In this document: positions 13,520-24,599 of the stretch, piece after piece
Layout: each line of letters opens with the position of its first letter
Position numbering within the stretch: position 1 is the first letter of the stretch
Assembly: GCA_963169105.1 (NCBI GenBank)
Contig: OY720642.1
Span: forward strand, 19,338,965 to 19,402,964
Length of the DNA stretch: 64,000 nt
Reading direction: 5' to 3'
Origin: Ceriagrion tenellum
Lineage: Eukaryota > Arthropoda > Insecta > Odonata > Coenagrionidae
Position numbers and translations under genes: made by a program
The notes under the pieces: model-generated
The model's input: the letters and a program-made list of their open reading frames with translations, nothing else
Database searches by the model: none
Told to the model about the DNA's origin: nothing

Positions 13520-14300
13520 GTTCAGCAGTTCCCTCATTGTGTCGTCGTCGCACGTGCCCGGCAGAGTTATTTGGTTGTGTCTTTATTCTCGGTTGTCTGG
13601 AAGTGACGAACTAATCGCGCGTGGAAGGACAGCGCTCCGAAGGCCTTGGTCAGTCTGCGCCGCGTTGAGTTCCCCTCCAGCGCGCTAGTGTAAAAGAAGG
13701 TGGGTGGAGGTGCTGAAGGAACGAAGGGGAGGAGTGGGCTAGAATGCCGCTGGGGGACATAGTTGGACTGAGTTTGTTTGTGTAGAGTCGTAGTGAAGAT
13801 TAGAATTGGGCGGCTTTGGGCCTTGCTTGCGACGGTATGACGTCGAGGGTCGGGGGAGTGGAAGAGTGAGAGGGGGGATGGGAGAGGGGATTCTATCTCG
13901 TGCGCGTAGTGGCGTGAATCGAGGATGAAGGCCAAGGCGACTCCGTGAAAATACGCCTCCCTCTCCTTCCATTCCGCCCGTCTCGGAGCCAGCGATGTTG
14001 CTTCGCGAGTTTTCGTCGCCGATATACGATAACCTTCTGGGTTAGATCCTAAGCCGCTGCGTGACGTCTCGGAAGTCCACTGTTGCGTTTTATTTCCGCG
14101 GGGGTGAATGGCGGACGTTGAAAAAAAATTCACTCCTTCGCGTTTGATTTCCTCGAACGGCGACTCCGTCACTCGAGCTCGACTTCAATGAAGTGTCGTT
14201 ATCGTTTTCTGCTTTGGCGCGAGAATGGCGCAGCGCCGGTTGCGGGAGTCAGAAGAGGTGGGTGAACTTGAGTTGGTCGCTCGTGAGCCGACATGTATCG
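13520..14300. other. GC-rich block, no supported gene
   Basis: CpG-rich sequence begins just right of the MITE copy. A 201-codon minus-strand open frame (13567-14172) spans it, but the product is compositionally biased (Arg, Ser, Pro, His, Thr) and other frames are open too. On the + strand a donor-like GAG|GTGGGTG lies near 14257. It may be a regulatory island or first exon; unproven. Confidence 0.35.
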
Positions 14301-15512
14301 CAATTCTGATTCTCCTTAAGAGGTGGTAACGTCGTCATCAGCCTTAGCGTTCGTAACGGCTTGTTTGCGAAAACCTATTACTATTCCTTGCGTCACGTTT
14401 GATGATTTAAGCGGTTTAAGCGTCGGTAGGTGGCGTTATTTGGACTCGGAACGGTGGCATTCAATAAGTGCCCATGCTAAGAACGAGAAACTTGAATAAA
14501 ATGTCCACTTAACTGCAAGTCGGGGTGCTGCAGAAATATTGCTTCGGTTTTTATATTGCTTATTATAGGCTTTTTGTAATTGTTGTAAGAAAGTTGCCTC
14601 ATTGCGAATATATTTTTTTTAAATATTGTGTATCGTTTCTAAGGACCGGTATTTCGATGGAAAAAATTATCATGATTTCTTGTTGTTAGACCCTGCCACA
14701 GAATGGCGTCGCCGGTAAGGAATGTACGTTAATTTCATACCGATGGCTTAACTTTGGGTTGTGGTTGGGTTAATTAAGACAAGGAGAGGGTTAGATTCTA
14801 TACGTGTGACCTATTAGTTTCGAAAGTTAAAGGAAATAGTGGTGCATTATTCCGCGCCTCGCAAACCTTGGGCTCTTAAGATATTTAATGTGATGATGAG
14901 CTCCATTGTATTTTTTTTGTCGAACGCAAAAATGTACAGTCGATCCCTCAGGTCAGTGTGTCGAATTTTTTCAGTGGAAGGGGAAAAATTCATAATATTT
15001 CGACTTCGAGTAAGGATGTGGAAGCGGATGATCCTACTCAAGGTCAGACAAAGACGGCTGACTGGGCGCTCCATTGGTTCTGATCACGTTTGGCTAACTT
15101 CAAGGTCCACGGCGTAGATTTTTGTCCGAAACCATGCTGGGCTGGAGGAGTTGAGATGGTCCTGTCGGTAACGTGATGTAACTGTGCTTTTCTCCTTTTT
15201 TGTATTTTCTGAGATGAACAAATGCATTTTTAGGGACCAAGCGTTTTTTAGAGATGCACTCAGTCTTTGATTCAGCTTTATTACGATCGATTATGATAAC
15301 GTTAGACGATAATTATTGAAATATTAAATCGAGTGTAGCATGCGATGTATCTGTCAAGGAGTTCGATAACTCTCTCCATTACGACAATTGACCTCGTGGT
15401 GCGAAAGCGTCATTTTTTTGTCGTATATAGCTTTATCAGCTTAGTGTCGCTCGTGATGGCTAATTTTGCGTCTCTGATCGAAGTTATGAGTGTTAATTCC
15501 TCTTAGAAGGTC
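14301..15512. other. No gene or repeat seen
   Basis: Ordinary AT-rich sequence. A 92-codon frame at 14839-15117 overlaps a 75-codon frame on the other strand and has no recognisable product. Confidence 0.35.
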
Positions 15513-15998
15513 ATCGTTCTCTTTAATGTGTCAATAACCAAGGGTCGATGGCGTTAGGAAATCAAGATTTTCAGCGAGAAGAATGATGGACGCATTATCG
15601 GACCATGCTAAATTAGTACGTTTTTTTAGGGTTATACATTGTATTTACAATAACAAATTGTTGATATGCATATCGTAGAACGAATGAGAATCGAATATCA
15701 AGAAATTGTGGACGTCTCTCGGGAGTATATTTTCATTCCCTTTAAGGAAGTCTCTTGTGATTATTTATCGTTCTCTTTAATGCGTTAATAACCAAGGGTC
15801 GATGGCGTCAGGAAATCCAGATTTTTAGCCAGAAGAATGATGGACGCATTATCGAACCTTGCTAAATTAGTACGTATTTTGAGATATACATTGTATTTAC
15901 AATAAAAAAGAGTTCATATGCATATCTTAGAACGAATGAGAATCGAATATCTAGAAATTGTAAGTATATGTCTCTTGGAATAATTTCTTATTTCTATT
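15513..15998 (+). repeat. Tandem duplication, two ~245-bp units, 254-bp period
   Basis: Unit 1 (15513 to about 15745) and unit 2 (15767 to about 15998) share ATCGTTCTCTTTAATG, AATAACCAAGGGTCGATGGC, GATGGACGCATTATCG and GAACGAATGAGAATCGAATA with scattered substitutions and small indels. The offset is 254 bases at every landmark I checked. The divergence suggests an old local duplication or two copies of an unknown dispersed repeat. Confidence 0.85.
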
Positions 15999-16608
15999 TG
16001 AATAGTGGCTATTTGTAAGAGGTTAGGATAATTTGCATTAATGAGTTCTTTGCAATAGATACCTGGTGGCTCCAAGATCTTAAACAACTGAATTGTTGAG
16101 GAGATATTTTCAAAAATTCGAAAGCTATATTTAATTTACCTTGCTCAAAAGCCCAAAAATATATGAAGAATTCCATAGCATTTGCGTTTTAGCCATAATT
16201 TTTCTCATATTGTTAACTTTTCAAACCTTCATGTCAGAGAAGAGTGAGGGGTAATCGGACTCCAGCCTTTCCAAAATGCATCAAAATTTATTTTCTCGAG
16301 AATAGAATTAGCAGTTTCTATCGAGGGAAGGAGTGATTTATTGCTCGTGCGCGTAAATAAATGCATGTCGTTACCTGCTTTACAAGAGGGGCGTTGTCGT
16401 CCAAGCCGCAGGAATGTGTTTCTGACTGCGTGATAAATCTATGCACCTCGGCCGGAAGAGCAATTTCGTGCATCCCAGAGCTCCATGAGGAGCCTAATGA
16501 CTCATGTCGAGGCATTTCCTCCGACTTCCTTAAATGTCTAATTATCTTTCGTTCAGTAAGTGGTATGCGTTATGTCTACCTCAATCTTTGAAGAATATTC
16601 CTTCAGGT
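15999..16608. other. No gene or repeat seen
   Basis: AT-rich sequence without a supported feature. Confidence 0.35.
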
Positions 16609-16850
16609 GACAGGGGTGGCGCGATGGAAACATCCGTGGATGTCTACTCTGTGACGGTGGCTACAAATGCGCGAACCTAAGTGTTCTATTAGTCACGGAT
16701 ATTTGTACAACTAAATCCTAGAATTGGTTGCACCTCTAATGTGATGAAGTTGGCCATGAAAAAATTTGTCTTGACCGGGATTGGAACACAGATCTCCCAA
16801 TAACCAGACTGATGTATTAGCCAAATGCACGAATCTCGGTCAAGTCAAAC
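16609..16850 (-). mobile_element. tRNA-derived SINE-like sequence, minus strand
   Basis: Read on the minus strand, 16844 to 16770 forms a 75-base tRNA-like head. Its ends pair as an acceptor stem (TTGACCG with CGGTCAA) and it has a box-B-like GTGTTCCAATCCCG. The sequence continues about 160 bases 3' of the head before merging into background, as in a SINE body. Box A is poor, so it is a degenerate SINE rather than a working tRNA gene. The 3' limit is a guess. Confidence 0.5.
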
Positions 16851-16860
16851 GGTTTTTTAA

Positions 16861-18391
16861 ATAACGAATTCCATCCCTTTTGTGTTTTTTGTCTTGGCAC
16901 CCGTGCGTGTGACTGCGTACCTACTTATTTTTTTTAAAGCGTTGATTGGAAAATTGTCTTAACGTTGTTACCTACTTGTAATTTTTTTCCAAATCGGGGA
17001 TTTATTCCTTAGAATGGCATATTCCTATCTTTGTTATTGTGGTATTCTCTGCAGTGTTAGCCGAAAGATATGCCTTTTCAACAGCATTAATTAAGGGAAA
17101 TATACAATATTCAAGCTTAAGGCATAAGCTGTCAGAATCAAAATTTTTATTTTATTTTTACTTCATTACCCTTGCTCTTGTTTGTTTTCCATCGCGGAGG
17201 CTGAAAGACAGTTCCGTTGCGGAAAGTACAGCGTGTGTGTTTATTAATTCCTTGAAGACCCTCCCCTCGTTACTGACCATTTCTAGGGCACTTGGTCATC
17301 AATTATTCATAGAGGAGAGTAACGCAATGAAGGAATTTTAGCGTCGTTGGCCAAGGGATTGTTTTCGTTGCCTTGCTCTGTTTTTAGCTCCGTGTTCATT
17401 TGGCGGATAACGAATGGTGGGTCAGGAGGGGTATAGTTAGTTTCTGCATCCGCTCCCACCTGTGAAGTGCGCTGGATATCTATTCGCTCGCCCCTCTTTG
17501 TGCCAGCACGAGCGCTCCTTTCTCATTCACTCGCGGCAACTTTCTTTTGGGAATTTATTTGCATTGGAAAAGGTGTTTGGTCGGACTAAACAATGTCAGT
17601 TCATTGGTGCATCTCCGCCTTCTGTATCCTTAAACCTTTAGATTTTATTCAACCAAGTGATGTTTAGCACCATTATTAAAAAACTTTCATCATAACTAGT
17701 TATAATTATTATTATTTCACTACATGATTGCACCTAGCTTTAAAATATTTACATTCGCATACTGCCTTTGATCACTCTGAACATGACATTTTTTGCCAGA
17801 CCAGGTGGCGGTATTTTTTCCATCTATTTCTGTGCACTAGTTTTTACGTAATTGGGGTGAACTATGAGCTATATGAAAATACTTACAATTTAATGATTCA
17901 CTCTCCTTTATCGCCTATTTATTTACAGTGAGTTGAAATCCTTTCGGTGAATCTTTATTCTGAATTTTAATTTATCCCTTGTGTTATTCTGATTTTTTCG
18001 CGAAAAGGTTTTTGAACAGAAATTATTACAAGACTCTACTCTACTTTAATGAATAAAACCCTTAATTCATACCCATACGAAGAAATGTTCATTTGATTAT
18101 GCCACTGAATGATGAAACGCGTCTTACAGTTTTACTAAGTCTTTGAAGGACTACGAAGTATTTTATTCATCATGAAGTTTTGGTTTTTCGTTATGGTTTG
18201 AGTCAATTTTATTTGTTCATGTAAATCATGGTAAATGATGTACTTGGTTTTTGGTCTACGTAATATTTTTCTATGGATGAAGACTTAGGAGGAGATATAT
18301 TTTCTCTTTGATGCTGTTCATGTTATCCCAAAACACATTAAGCATTTAAAGAAGTGTTTAATTTGTTGTCTTGCCTTTTAGTAGATAGTTT
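16861..18391. other. No gene or repeat seen
   Basis: AT-rich sequence. A 100-codon + strand frame at 17039-17341 has no recognisable product. Confidence 0.35.
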
Positions 18392-18566
18392 AGTCGGCCC
18401 CGGTGTCGGCGGGGTAAAGTTCTCGCCTTCTAACCCGAGGGTCGCGGGTTCGAGTCCGCCTGGGTATATTATTCACTGCCCAGGACATGGGTGTTTGTGT
18501 ATAATGATATATTAAAACACTTGTAATTGGTGAAACCTCTAAGTGTTAAAGAAATTATTATTATTG
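18392..18566 (+). mobile_element. tRNA-derived SINE with ATT-repeat tail
   Basis: A tRNA-like head (about 18396-18465) carries a perfect box B, GGTTCGAGTCC at 18447-18457, inside a T-arm that pairs GCGGG with CCGC. A CTCG...CGAG anticodon-like arm precedes it. The head has no CCA-proximal pairing of a functional tRNA. It is followed by a ~90-base unrelated body and a tail AAATTATTATTATTG. Head, body and short-repeat tail are the usual SINE order. RNA polymerase III would read it from the internal boxes. Confidence 0.7.
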
Positions 18567-18659
18567 TATCTCGTTGGTTATTTCTCTGGTAGAAATCAAT
18601 ATTATTCTACTGTTTAGTTGAGTAACTGTATCCCACAAAGTTTATCACAATCAATCCCC

Positions 18660-19500
18660 CTGTTTCTGTGTTTTCTGGCGTTTCATGCCCGGGAGGCCAG
18701 GACTGGAGAGTCACCGGGCGCGTCAGAAACGATTAATCTAGCATAGGGAGCCTTGGATTGTTTATGTAGACGTCATGTCAGTGAAATAGTCCATTTGGCA
18801 CTCGTGATTGTTCCACTTCCTTTTTGGCTTCGATCACGGCCGTGGGTGAGCTCCCGTCGAACGATCGCCGATAGATCGGTTTACGAATGCATTAACCCAC
18901 GGGCCAGAATTCGAGCCCGATAATAAACATCTCTCCCTTGTTTATCCCCCTCATACCCCGAAGTCGATCGCACGTATCGATAGAGCTGCCGTTTGATGAA
19001 CCTCGTGGACCATTGTTTTTCGTCCCATCTTCGATCAAAGGGGAGCGTAGAAAATCTGAAGAGATTTCAGATACCGCTCTTTAATGTTCCAACGTGGGAG
19101 AAACCGCTGTTGAGTTGGAGCGGTCCCGACGCTAACGAGAGTGGGCGGCGTGAACAATCCGATTGTATCCCGGTCAACCGATGGCTGCATTTTTTTCTTT
19201 CTCTCTTCCTCCATTTCGAAAAAACCGCGGGGCCATCGTTAATTCTCGAGGAGAAATCTTGGCGCGGGCGAAAACGGGAGTTTATTCAACCGCCGGGTCC
19301 ATTTTCCAGCCTCCAGCCACCAACATTGCCGATAATATTGGTGTGCTCTTTCGGATCTTTCACTCTCCGCTAAACCCCTTCACTCCGTCGATGAGCGGTC
19401 ACGACCGGCAGCCGCCAAACCCTTCTCCCTTCTCTCCGGCAAGAACCTCCGGAAGCGGCGGAGCCTCCTCACCGCCCCCCACCGCGTGACACACATCCCT
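18660..19500. other. GC-rich block, no supported gene
   Basis: CpG-rich sequence with two overlapping + strand frames of 126 and 108 codons (18993-19373, 19163-19489). Both products are Pro/Ser/Arg-rich and unlike any family I know. It could be a first exon or regulatory island. Confidence 0.35.
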
Positions 19501-19707
19501 CCTACTTACTAGTATATAGTGGTGTTGCTTTCTTCCCGGCCTGCCTTTCCGTCTCCTCCTCCTCCCCATCCCCTCCCCCTCGCCAATCTATTCATGGACC
19601 ATGGGATCGTTCTGGGATGGATGCACTTGGGCACGCACCCAGGCGCAAGTGTGGGAAACACCTCGCCTCGAGTGATTGACGGCTTTAAGAAAAGTTTCTT
19701 TTTAAAG

Positions 19708-19866
19708 CAATCGGATGTAAGGAAAAGAAACTGTGTGATTATTTCAAAATTGTGTGTCGTTATCCTTCTTAAAACCAAAGATTTGTGTGTAGGGTTGAAG
19801 TGAAATGATGACTTCCGCCGTATGTTGTTAAGGGAGCGTGGAAATATTTTTCTCAATTTTACGGAA
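19708..19866 (+). repeat. Unnamed direct repeat, copy 1
   Basis: About 155 bases match 20737-20889 in the same orientation, including CAATCGGATGT, TTTCAAAATTGTGT, GTTATCCTTCTTAAAAC and GATGACTTCCGCCGTATG. The right end abuts a truncated LINE 3' end at 19872. No function or family recognised. Confidence 0.75.
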
Positions 19867-19871
19867 TTTAT

Positions 19872-20166
19872 CAGAGCGACATAGAGAATATACATATTCA
19901 TGACTCCTCACTACATCTCTAGGTCTGACAGGTGCGATAAAATTAGAGAGATACACTGCCGAACAGATAGGTACAAAATCTCGTTCTTTCCGCGAACAAT
20001 AAGGGGCCACAATAAAAATTGAGCTCCACTAAATAAACTCCTATAATACATGTCACCATTTCATCTCCAAAAAACGTACACCTTTACACGCTGGTGACCT
20101 AACACCCCCTGCCTCTCGCCCATGCGGCGGCTCGCGGTGTATTATGTAGGTGTAGATGTAGATGTA
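19872..20166 (+). mobile_element. CR1-group LINE 3' end, lineage A, 5' truncated
   Basis: This begins at the same internal point (CAGAGCGACA) seen inside the longer copy at 54290-54986. It encodes the C-terminal tail of the LINE protein, recognisable as CDKIREIHCRTDRYKISFFP then RTIRGHNKN and a stop. A ~140-base 3' untranslated part follows and ends in GTAGATGTAGATGTA. 5' truncation with an intact 3' tail is typical of target-primed reverse transcription. Confidence 0.8.
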
Positions 20167-20200
20167 TGCTTTTAAAATATCTACACTGCTAAAAAATTAA

Positions 20201-20731
20201 TTTAGTTAGAAATCAATGAATTTGGTCTAATTTTTAAGAGAAATATCTCACCTATCCAGTGACACCAACAATTCTACCCCGACCACATCACTCTCCGCGA
20301 TATTTGCCGGAAAATACCAGTCCTTTTACATGGGAAATGGTACGAGTATGCACTCCAGAGAGACGTTATTTACAAAATGAGGAATTTATAACCCTTAGAT
20401 GTCGTAAAAAACTAACAGTGTGTAGTTTGTGTGTTTTCTCAACTATATTTGAAAAAAATCATATTGTCACCGCAGTCGGTTCTTGGGTATCACAAAAAAA
20501 CCTTCCGTTTTGAAGGAGTTTCAAACGCACCGCGCGAAAAAAATTTGTCTAGTTATTATTACTTATTCAGATATTTTCATTTAATTACTAACAATTTCTG
20601 TCATATAACACTATATTATTGCACCATTAATAATGCAATATTTAATTGGTGTCCCACAGCTGGTGAAATTAAAACGTATTATTCTAATATGGTGTCCATT
20701 ATGACTAGGGAACTATCTCGCACGGACTACC
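20201..20731 (-). mobile_element. TTAA-type MITE-like element, copy 2, inverted
   Basis: Reverse-complement copy of the complete element at 21363-21914. Its right border is GGACTACC followed by TTAA (20732-20735), and a TTAA (20197-20200) also abuts the left side. About 20 terminal bases at the left end are missing or altered. The 121-codon frame across it (20431-20796) is a by-product and crosses the element border. Confidence 0.75.
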
Positions 20732-20736
20732 TTAAT

Positions 20737-20889
20737 CAATCGGATGTGACGAAAAAAACTGTCTTTATTTCAAAATTGTGTTGTTATCCTTCTTAAAACA
20801 AAAGATTAGTGAGTAGAATGGGAGTGAATTGATGACTTCCGCCGTATGTAATTACCGGAGCGTGGAAAAATTTCCTCAATTTAACGGAA
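20737..20889 (+). repeat. Unnamed direct repeat, copy 2
   Basis: Second copy of the block at 19708-19866, starting two bases right of the TTAA that borders MITE copy 2. The ~470 bases that follow up to 21358 hold nothing I can name. Confidence 0.75.
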
Positions 20890-21362
20890 AAAGTCGCAAA
20901 TACGTCGTACAAAGAATCTCAAGAGTCCTAAGTATTTACACGAGTATGGTGATAAATTTAAGTGATTATCATTAAAATGGAAAGCTCTGAAATCCTGTGT
21001 GTTGGATTACTTCATTGTTTTAAGGCTTTTTGGAAGAATAATCCACGTTATACTTTTAAAATATTACGAGTAATCTGACTATTGTACCACCTGAAATCTT
21101 AATGAACAATAGATTACTTAAAAATACCCAAATCTAAGAAGAATCGTCTGGTAGTCAAATTACAGGTTTTCAGTCGAAGGTCACGGCTAATTAACGGTAT
21201 TTTCACAGTTTTCTAAACCCACGCCTTGTCTACTTAATCTCTTGTTCAGTAATCTCTTATGAACGCTGGCGTCTCGTGCCCCATTTAAATCGGCAAGTCT
21301 CTTCTTCACATACCGTATGGTCGACCCTGTGTAACTTTAACTGGCAAAGGTTTAAAGATTAA

Positions 21363-21914
21363 GGTAGTCCGAGCGAGATAGTTCCCTAGTCATAAAGAGA
21401 TCATATTCGAATTATACGTTTTAATTTCACTAGCGGTAAGACACATTAATTAAATATTTCATTATTAATGGTGCAATAATATAGTGCTATATGACATAAA
21501 TTGTTAGTAATTAAGAGAAAATATCTAAATAAGTCTATAACTTGACTCATTTTTTTCACGCAGTACGTTTGAAACTCCATCAAAACGGAAGGTTTATGTT
21601 GACCCCGAAGAATTTACTGCGGTGACAATACGATTAATATTAAAAAATGTTTGAGTAAACACACAAACTACACACTTAATTTTTTGACGAGATCTAGGTG
21701 TAGGGAATGCCTCATTTTTAATATAAGGTCTCTCTGGAGTGCATACACGTACCATTTCCCATGTAAAAGGGCTGGTATATTATGGCAAATATCTCGGAAA
21801 GTAATGTGGTAAGGGGTGAATTTTTGGGTGTAATTAGACGGGTGAGATATTTTTCTTTAAAATGAGACCAAATTCATTGATTTCTTAGTAAAATGATATT
21901 GCGCTCAAACTACC
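21363..21914 (+). mobile_element. Complete TTAA-flanked MITE-like element, copy 3
   Basis: The 552-bp unit is bordered by TTAA on both sides (21359-21362 and 21915-21918). Its ends are imperfect inverted repeats: GGTAGTCCGAGCG at the left, and GGTAGTTTGAGCG as the reverse complement of the right end. No open frame of note is inside. Target-site TTAA is the hallmark of the piggyBac superfamily, so a piggyBac-mobilised nonautonomous element is likely; that assignment is inference, since the tips do not start with the usual CCC. Confidence 0.75.
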
Positions 21915-21918
21915 TTAA

Positions 21919-22500
21919 AGATATGTGATTTCATCGACCCATAACCTAAAGCAAACTGCTGTACTTGTCCGTTCCAACGGTAGCGAGTCATTCGCATAAA
22001 ACCTTTTCGCATTTAATATGCACTATGTATATTCATTAGGATGACAATGCCTTGTGATCTGAAGTTAAAATTAATAAATTTTTACACATTAGCTTTGAAC
22101 CTGCAGTTGTACTTAAATGAAATTTAAAAAACGGGTCGACATTATGGTACAACTTGGGGAATTAGTATGTAAAACTCAATTGTAGCTTCAGGTAGTTATT
22201 TACATTATTTTTGGGGAAATCAGCTTGACGAGCTTGGTTCTGGAGGACTTATTCTGTATTTATCAAAATTCTGTGTTTGTATTAACTTGCATTATTGTAT
22301 CGATACCTATATTTGTATCCATTTGAATAGATACTTTGAAGAATAAATTATGTGTAAATAAAAAAGTATATATCCCGTTATAACTACCGTAAAAGAGTTA
22401 AGCTGATTTGCCTTGTGAAAAAATGCACTCTTGAAGAATCTTTGGAAAGAATCTTAATGGTTAATAAAAAAGGAAGTTTGTTGTCCGTCGCTACTTGCTA
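21919..22500. other. No gene or repeat seen
   Basis: AT-rich sequence with no supported feature. Confidence 0.35.
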
Positions 22501-22765
22501 CCAAGAAGGTAGGGACCGTTTGCGATGTCGTTTTCCTTCGTGCCGTCGAGACGTGCCTCTCCCGCCCGTCCTCGCCGCCGTGGCATTCGGGTGCATCCTT
22601 CACACGAGTGACACGTCTGAAGCGTTTACGATGTGGTTCTCGTCTTCTTGCTGTTGTGTCGGCGAATTCAAAAACGTTTTTTTTTGTCGCGGCATTCCGC
22701 GCGGCCTTTAAACCATCTCGCCTTTTACCTCCGGGGCATGACATGTTGCTTTTCTTCGAGCGTGG
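22500..22765. other. GC-rich block, no supported gene
   Basis: Short CpG-rich stretch. A 121-codon minus-strand frame (22454-22819) is Arg/Lys/Thr-rich without a known domain, and + strand frames overlap it. Coding is not supported. Confidence 0.3.
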
Positions 22766-23628
22766 GATACTTAAATGTTCAAACGAAGAACAGCTCTCTA
22801 TGCTCCTTTGAGAGCTCACATTTCTTAAATGTTACGCATAAAAGTGAAAGAGCGAAGAAAGTCTCTTATTTATTGACTATTGTTTCTACCTGTAGCTACT
22901 CCTATGTGTAGCATAATCACTTTATCTGTTTTATGACTTGCATAGCGCCTGGTCATCAGTGATTGCTGTGAATTACGTTTTTTTTAAACTGATCTTTAAA
23001 TATGTGCTTTTTATGACAACTCCATAAAATGCTCCTTTTGTGCAGCTTAATAGTTGTTCCGTATTGTAGCCAGTGTGATTTGGAACACGCTGGAATACGT
23101 TGTGCCATTATCGAAGATGCATCATGCGTTATATTTCTACGAATTTTTCCCTTGCTATGAAGAAAAAACTAGCTATATCGTCGGTCATTGGAAGCTTTTT
23201 TCCTTCGATGATTGTTATTGAATGGTTTTTATATCATTAAATGATATTCACCTCTATATTGTCATTTTGAATAGACTGGTTGCAGATGTTTTTCGTGAGG
23301 ACTGCCCCTGGCGAAATAAGTATGTTTGAGGGAAAGGCGAGACTTGTACGTTGTAAATAGGTCATTTTTTGTCCGGATCAGTTGCTTTTGTTATTTCGCG
23401 GAAAGCCAACGCTCATGAAGACCAGGAAATCTGGGGATATGTTGGCGTTATTCACCCGGAATCGGTGGATGTCTCTGTCGTACGGGAAAACGGATGCCCC
23501 AGGAAAGACTGAAATTTGTCAATGTACCGTAATGTTTACTCTGGAAGGTGCCATCAATTCTTAGAGATAGAGTTTAATTTCCACTTGGAAGGTGCGAGCT
23601 TCTCGCTCTATCCTTCGATTTAAAAATT
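22766..23628. other. No gene or repeat seen
   Basis: AT-rich sequence with short frames only. Confidence 0.35.
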
Positions 23629-23913
23629 GCGACGCAGAGAATATTATCATGACTCCTCACTACATCTCTAGGTCTGACAGGTGCGATAAAATAAGAGAGA
23701 TACACTGCCGAGCAGATAGGCACAAAAACTCGTTCTCTCTGCGAACAATAAGCGACCACAATAAAAATTGAGCTCCATTAATTACACTCCTATAACTCCA
23801 CATGTCACCATTTCATCTGCCAAAGACTTACTTCTTTACATGGCAGGTGACCTAACACCCCAGCTACACGCCCATGCGGCGGCTCGCAGGGTATTAAGTA
23901 GATGTAGATGTAG
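23629..23913 (+). mobile_element. CR1-group LINE 3' end, lineage A, 5' truncated
   Basis: Starts GCGACGCAGAGAATATTATC, almost the same truncation point as the copy at 19872, and closely follows that copy and the one at 54290-54986 to the end. It keeps the C-terminal peptide (CDKIREIHCRADRHKNSFSL), the stop, the untranslated part with CACCCCAGCTACACGCCCAT and the tail GTAGATGTAGATGTAG. Confidence 0.8.
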
Positions 23914-23997
23914 AAAAAAATGTGGCCAAATGGCTTGTTGAAATATTTATAGGAGGGCAATCGTTGCGGGCTTTACTTAGTGGAAGTTATTTATTAC

Positions 23998-24177
23998 GGA
24001 CCCAATACAATGAATGACTTTGTTAACTCCATTTGAGATTTATTAGCACGACCTTGGTTTCGACTCTTCGTGTCATATTCAGGCATCTTTAGAACTAAAG
24101 ATGACACGAAGTTTCTTAACCGTAGTCGTGCTAATAAGTCTCAAGTGGAGTTAACCAAGTCATTTTATTTGGTCCAT
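23998..24177. mobile_element. Foldback of a Penelope-like sequence
   Basis: Two arms of roughly 90 and 80 bases pair around a four-base turn near 24091 (CATCTTTA GAAC TAAAGATG). Each arm is a copy of a motif that reads, on the minus strand of the left arm, ATGACACGAAGAGTCGAAAC then CAAGGTCGTGCTAATAAATC. I recall this style of CTGAA...GAAAC...GTC block from terminal parts of Penelope-like elements, where hammerhead ribozyme motifs have been reported. The core here is degraded (CTGAATA instead of CTGANGA). The family call is from memory and uncertain; the inverted repeat itself is plain. Confidence 0.5.
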
Positions 24178-24191
24178 TCGCGTGAGTGGGT

Positions 24192-24585
24192 AATAAATGA
24201 ATGTTAGATGCTCCAGTAATGGACATGTATGAAAGGAGTGTGCTTCGTTGGTTTGGCCATGTTGAGAGAATAGATGAGAGTCGAATAACTAAACAGACAT
24301 ATAAGAGTGAAATGAATGGTGCGAGAGGTAGAGGTAGGCTGAGAAAGTTGTGGTTGAGGAAATTCTTAGGAGGAGAAATATTAAGAGCCTTAAAAACAGG
24401 AGGGCGTGTATGAAGCAGTGTATGGGGGTAAATGAGGTAAAAGAAGTTTGCAAGGATAGGTCAGTGTGGAGGAAATTATTAAAGCAGAGTTAGTTGTACC
24501 AATATGTATTTATGAGTGAAAATAATGACTGTGCCTACCCCGGAAGGGATCGGCGTCATTGGTACGTATGTATGCATGTATATTT
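24192..24585 (+). mobile_element. RTE-like LINE 3' fragment, frameshifted
   Basis: The frame at 24201-24413 encodes a well-known C-terminal LINE motif, YERSVLRWFGHVERIDESRI, then a GARGRGRLRK basic stretch. A shift near 24365 moves the reading to another frame that gives CMGVNEVKEVCKDRSVWRKL and then a stop near 24492. A short untranslated part (CCTACCCCGGAAGGGATCGG) ends in GTATGTATGCATGTAT. Both parts fit the end of an endonuclease-reverse transcriptase LINE. Only the last ~100 codons remain, so it is dead. Confidence 0.8.
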
Positions 24586-24599
24586 ATAAGAACTTATTC

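Noticed and set aside
13567..14172. 201-codon minus-strand open frame
   Set aside because: Same reason: biased composition in a GC-rich block, no recognisable motif, no splice support.
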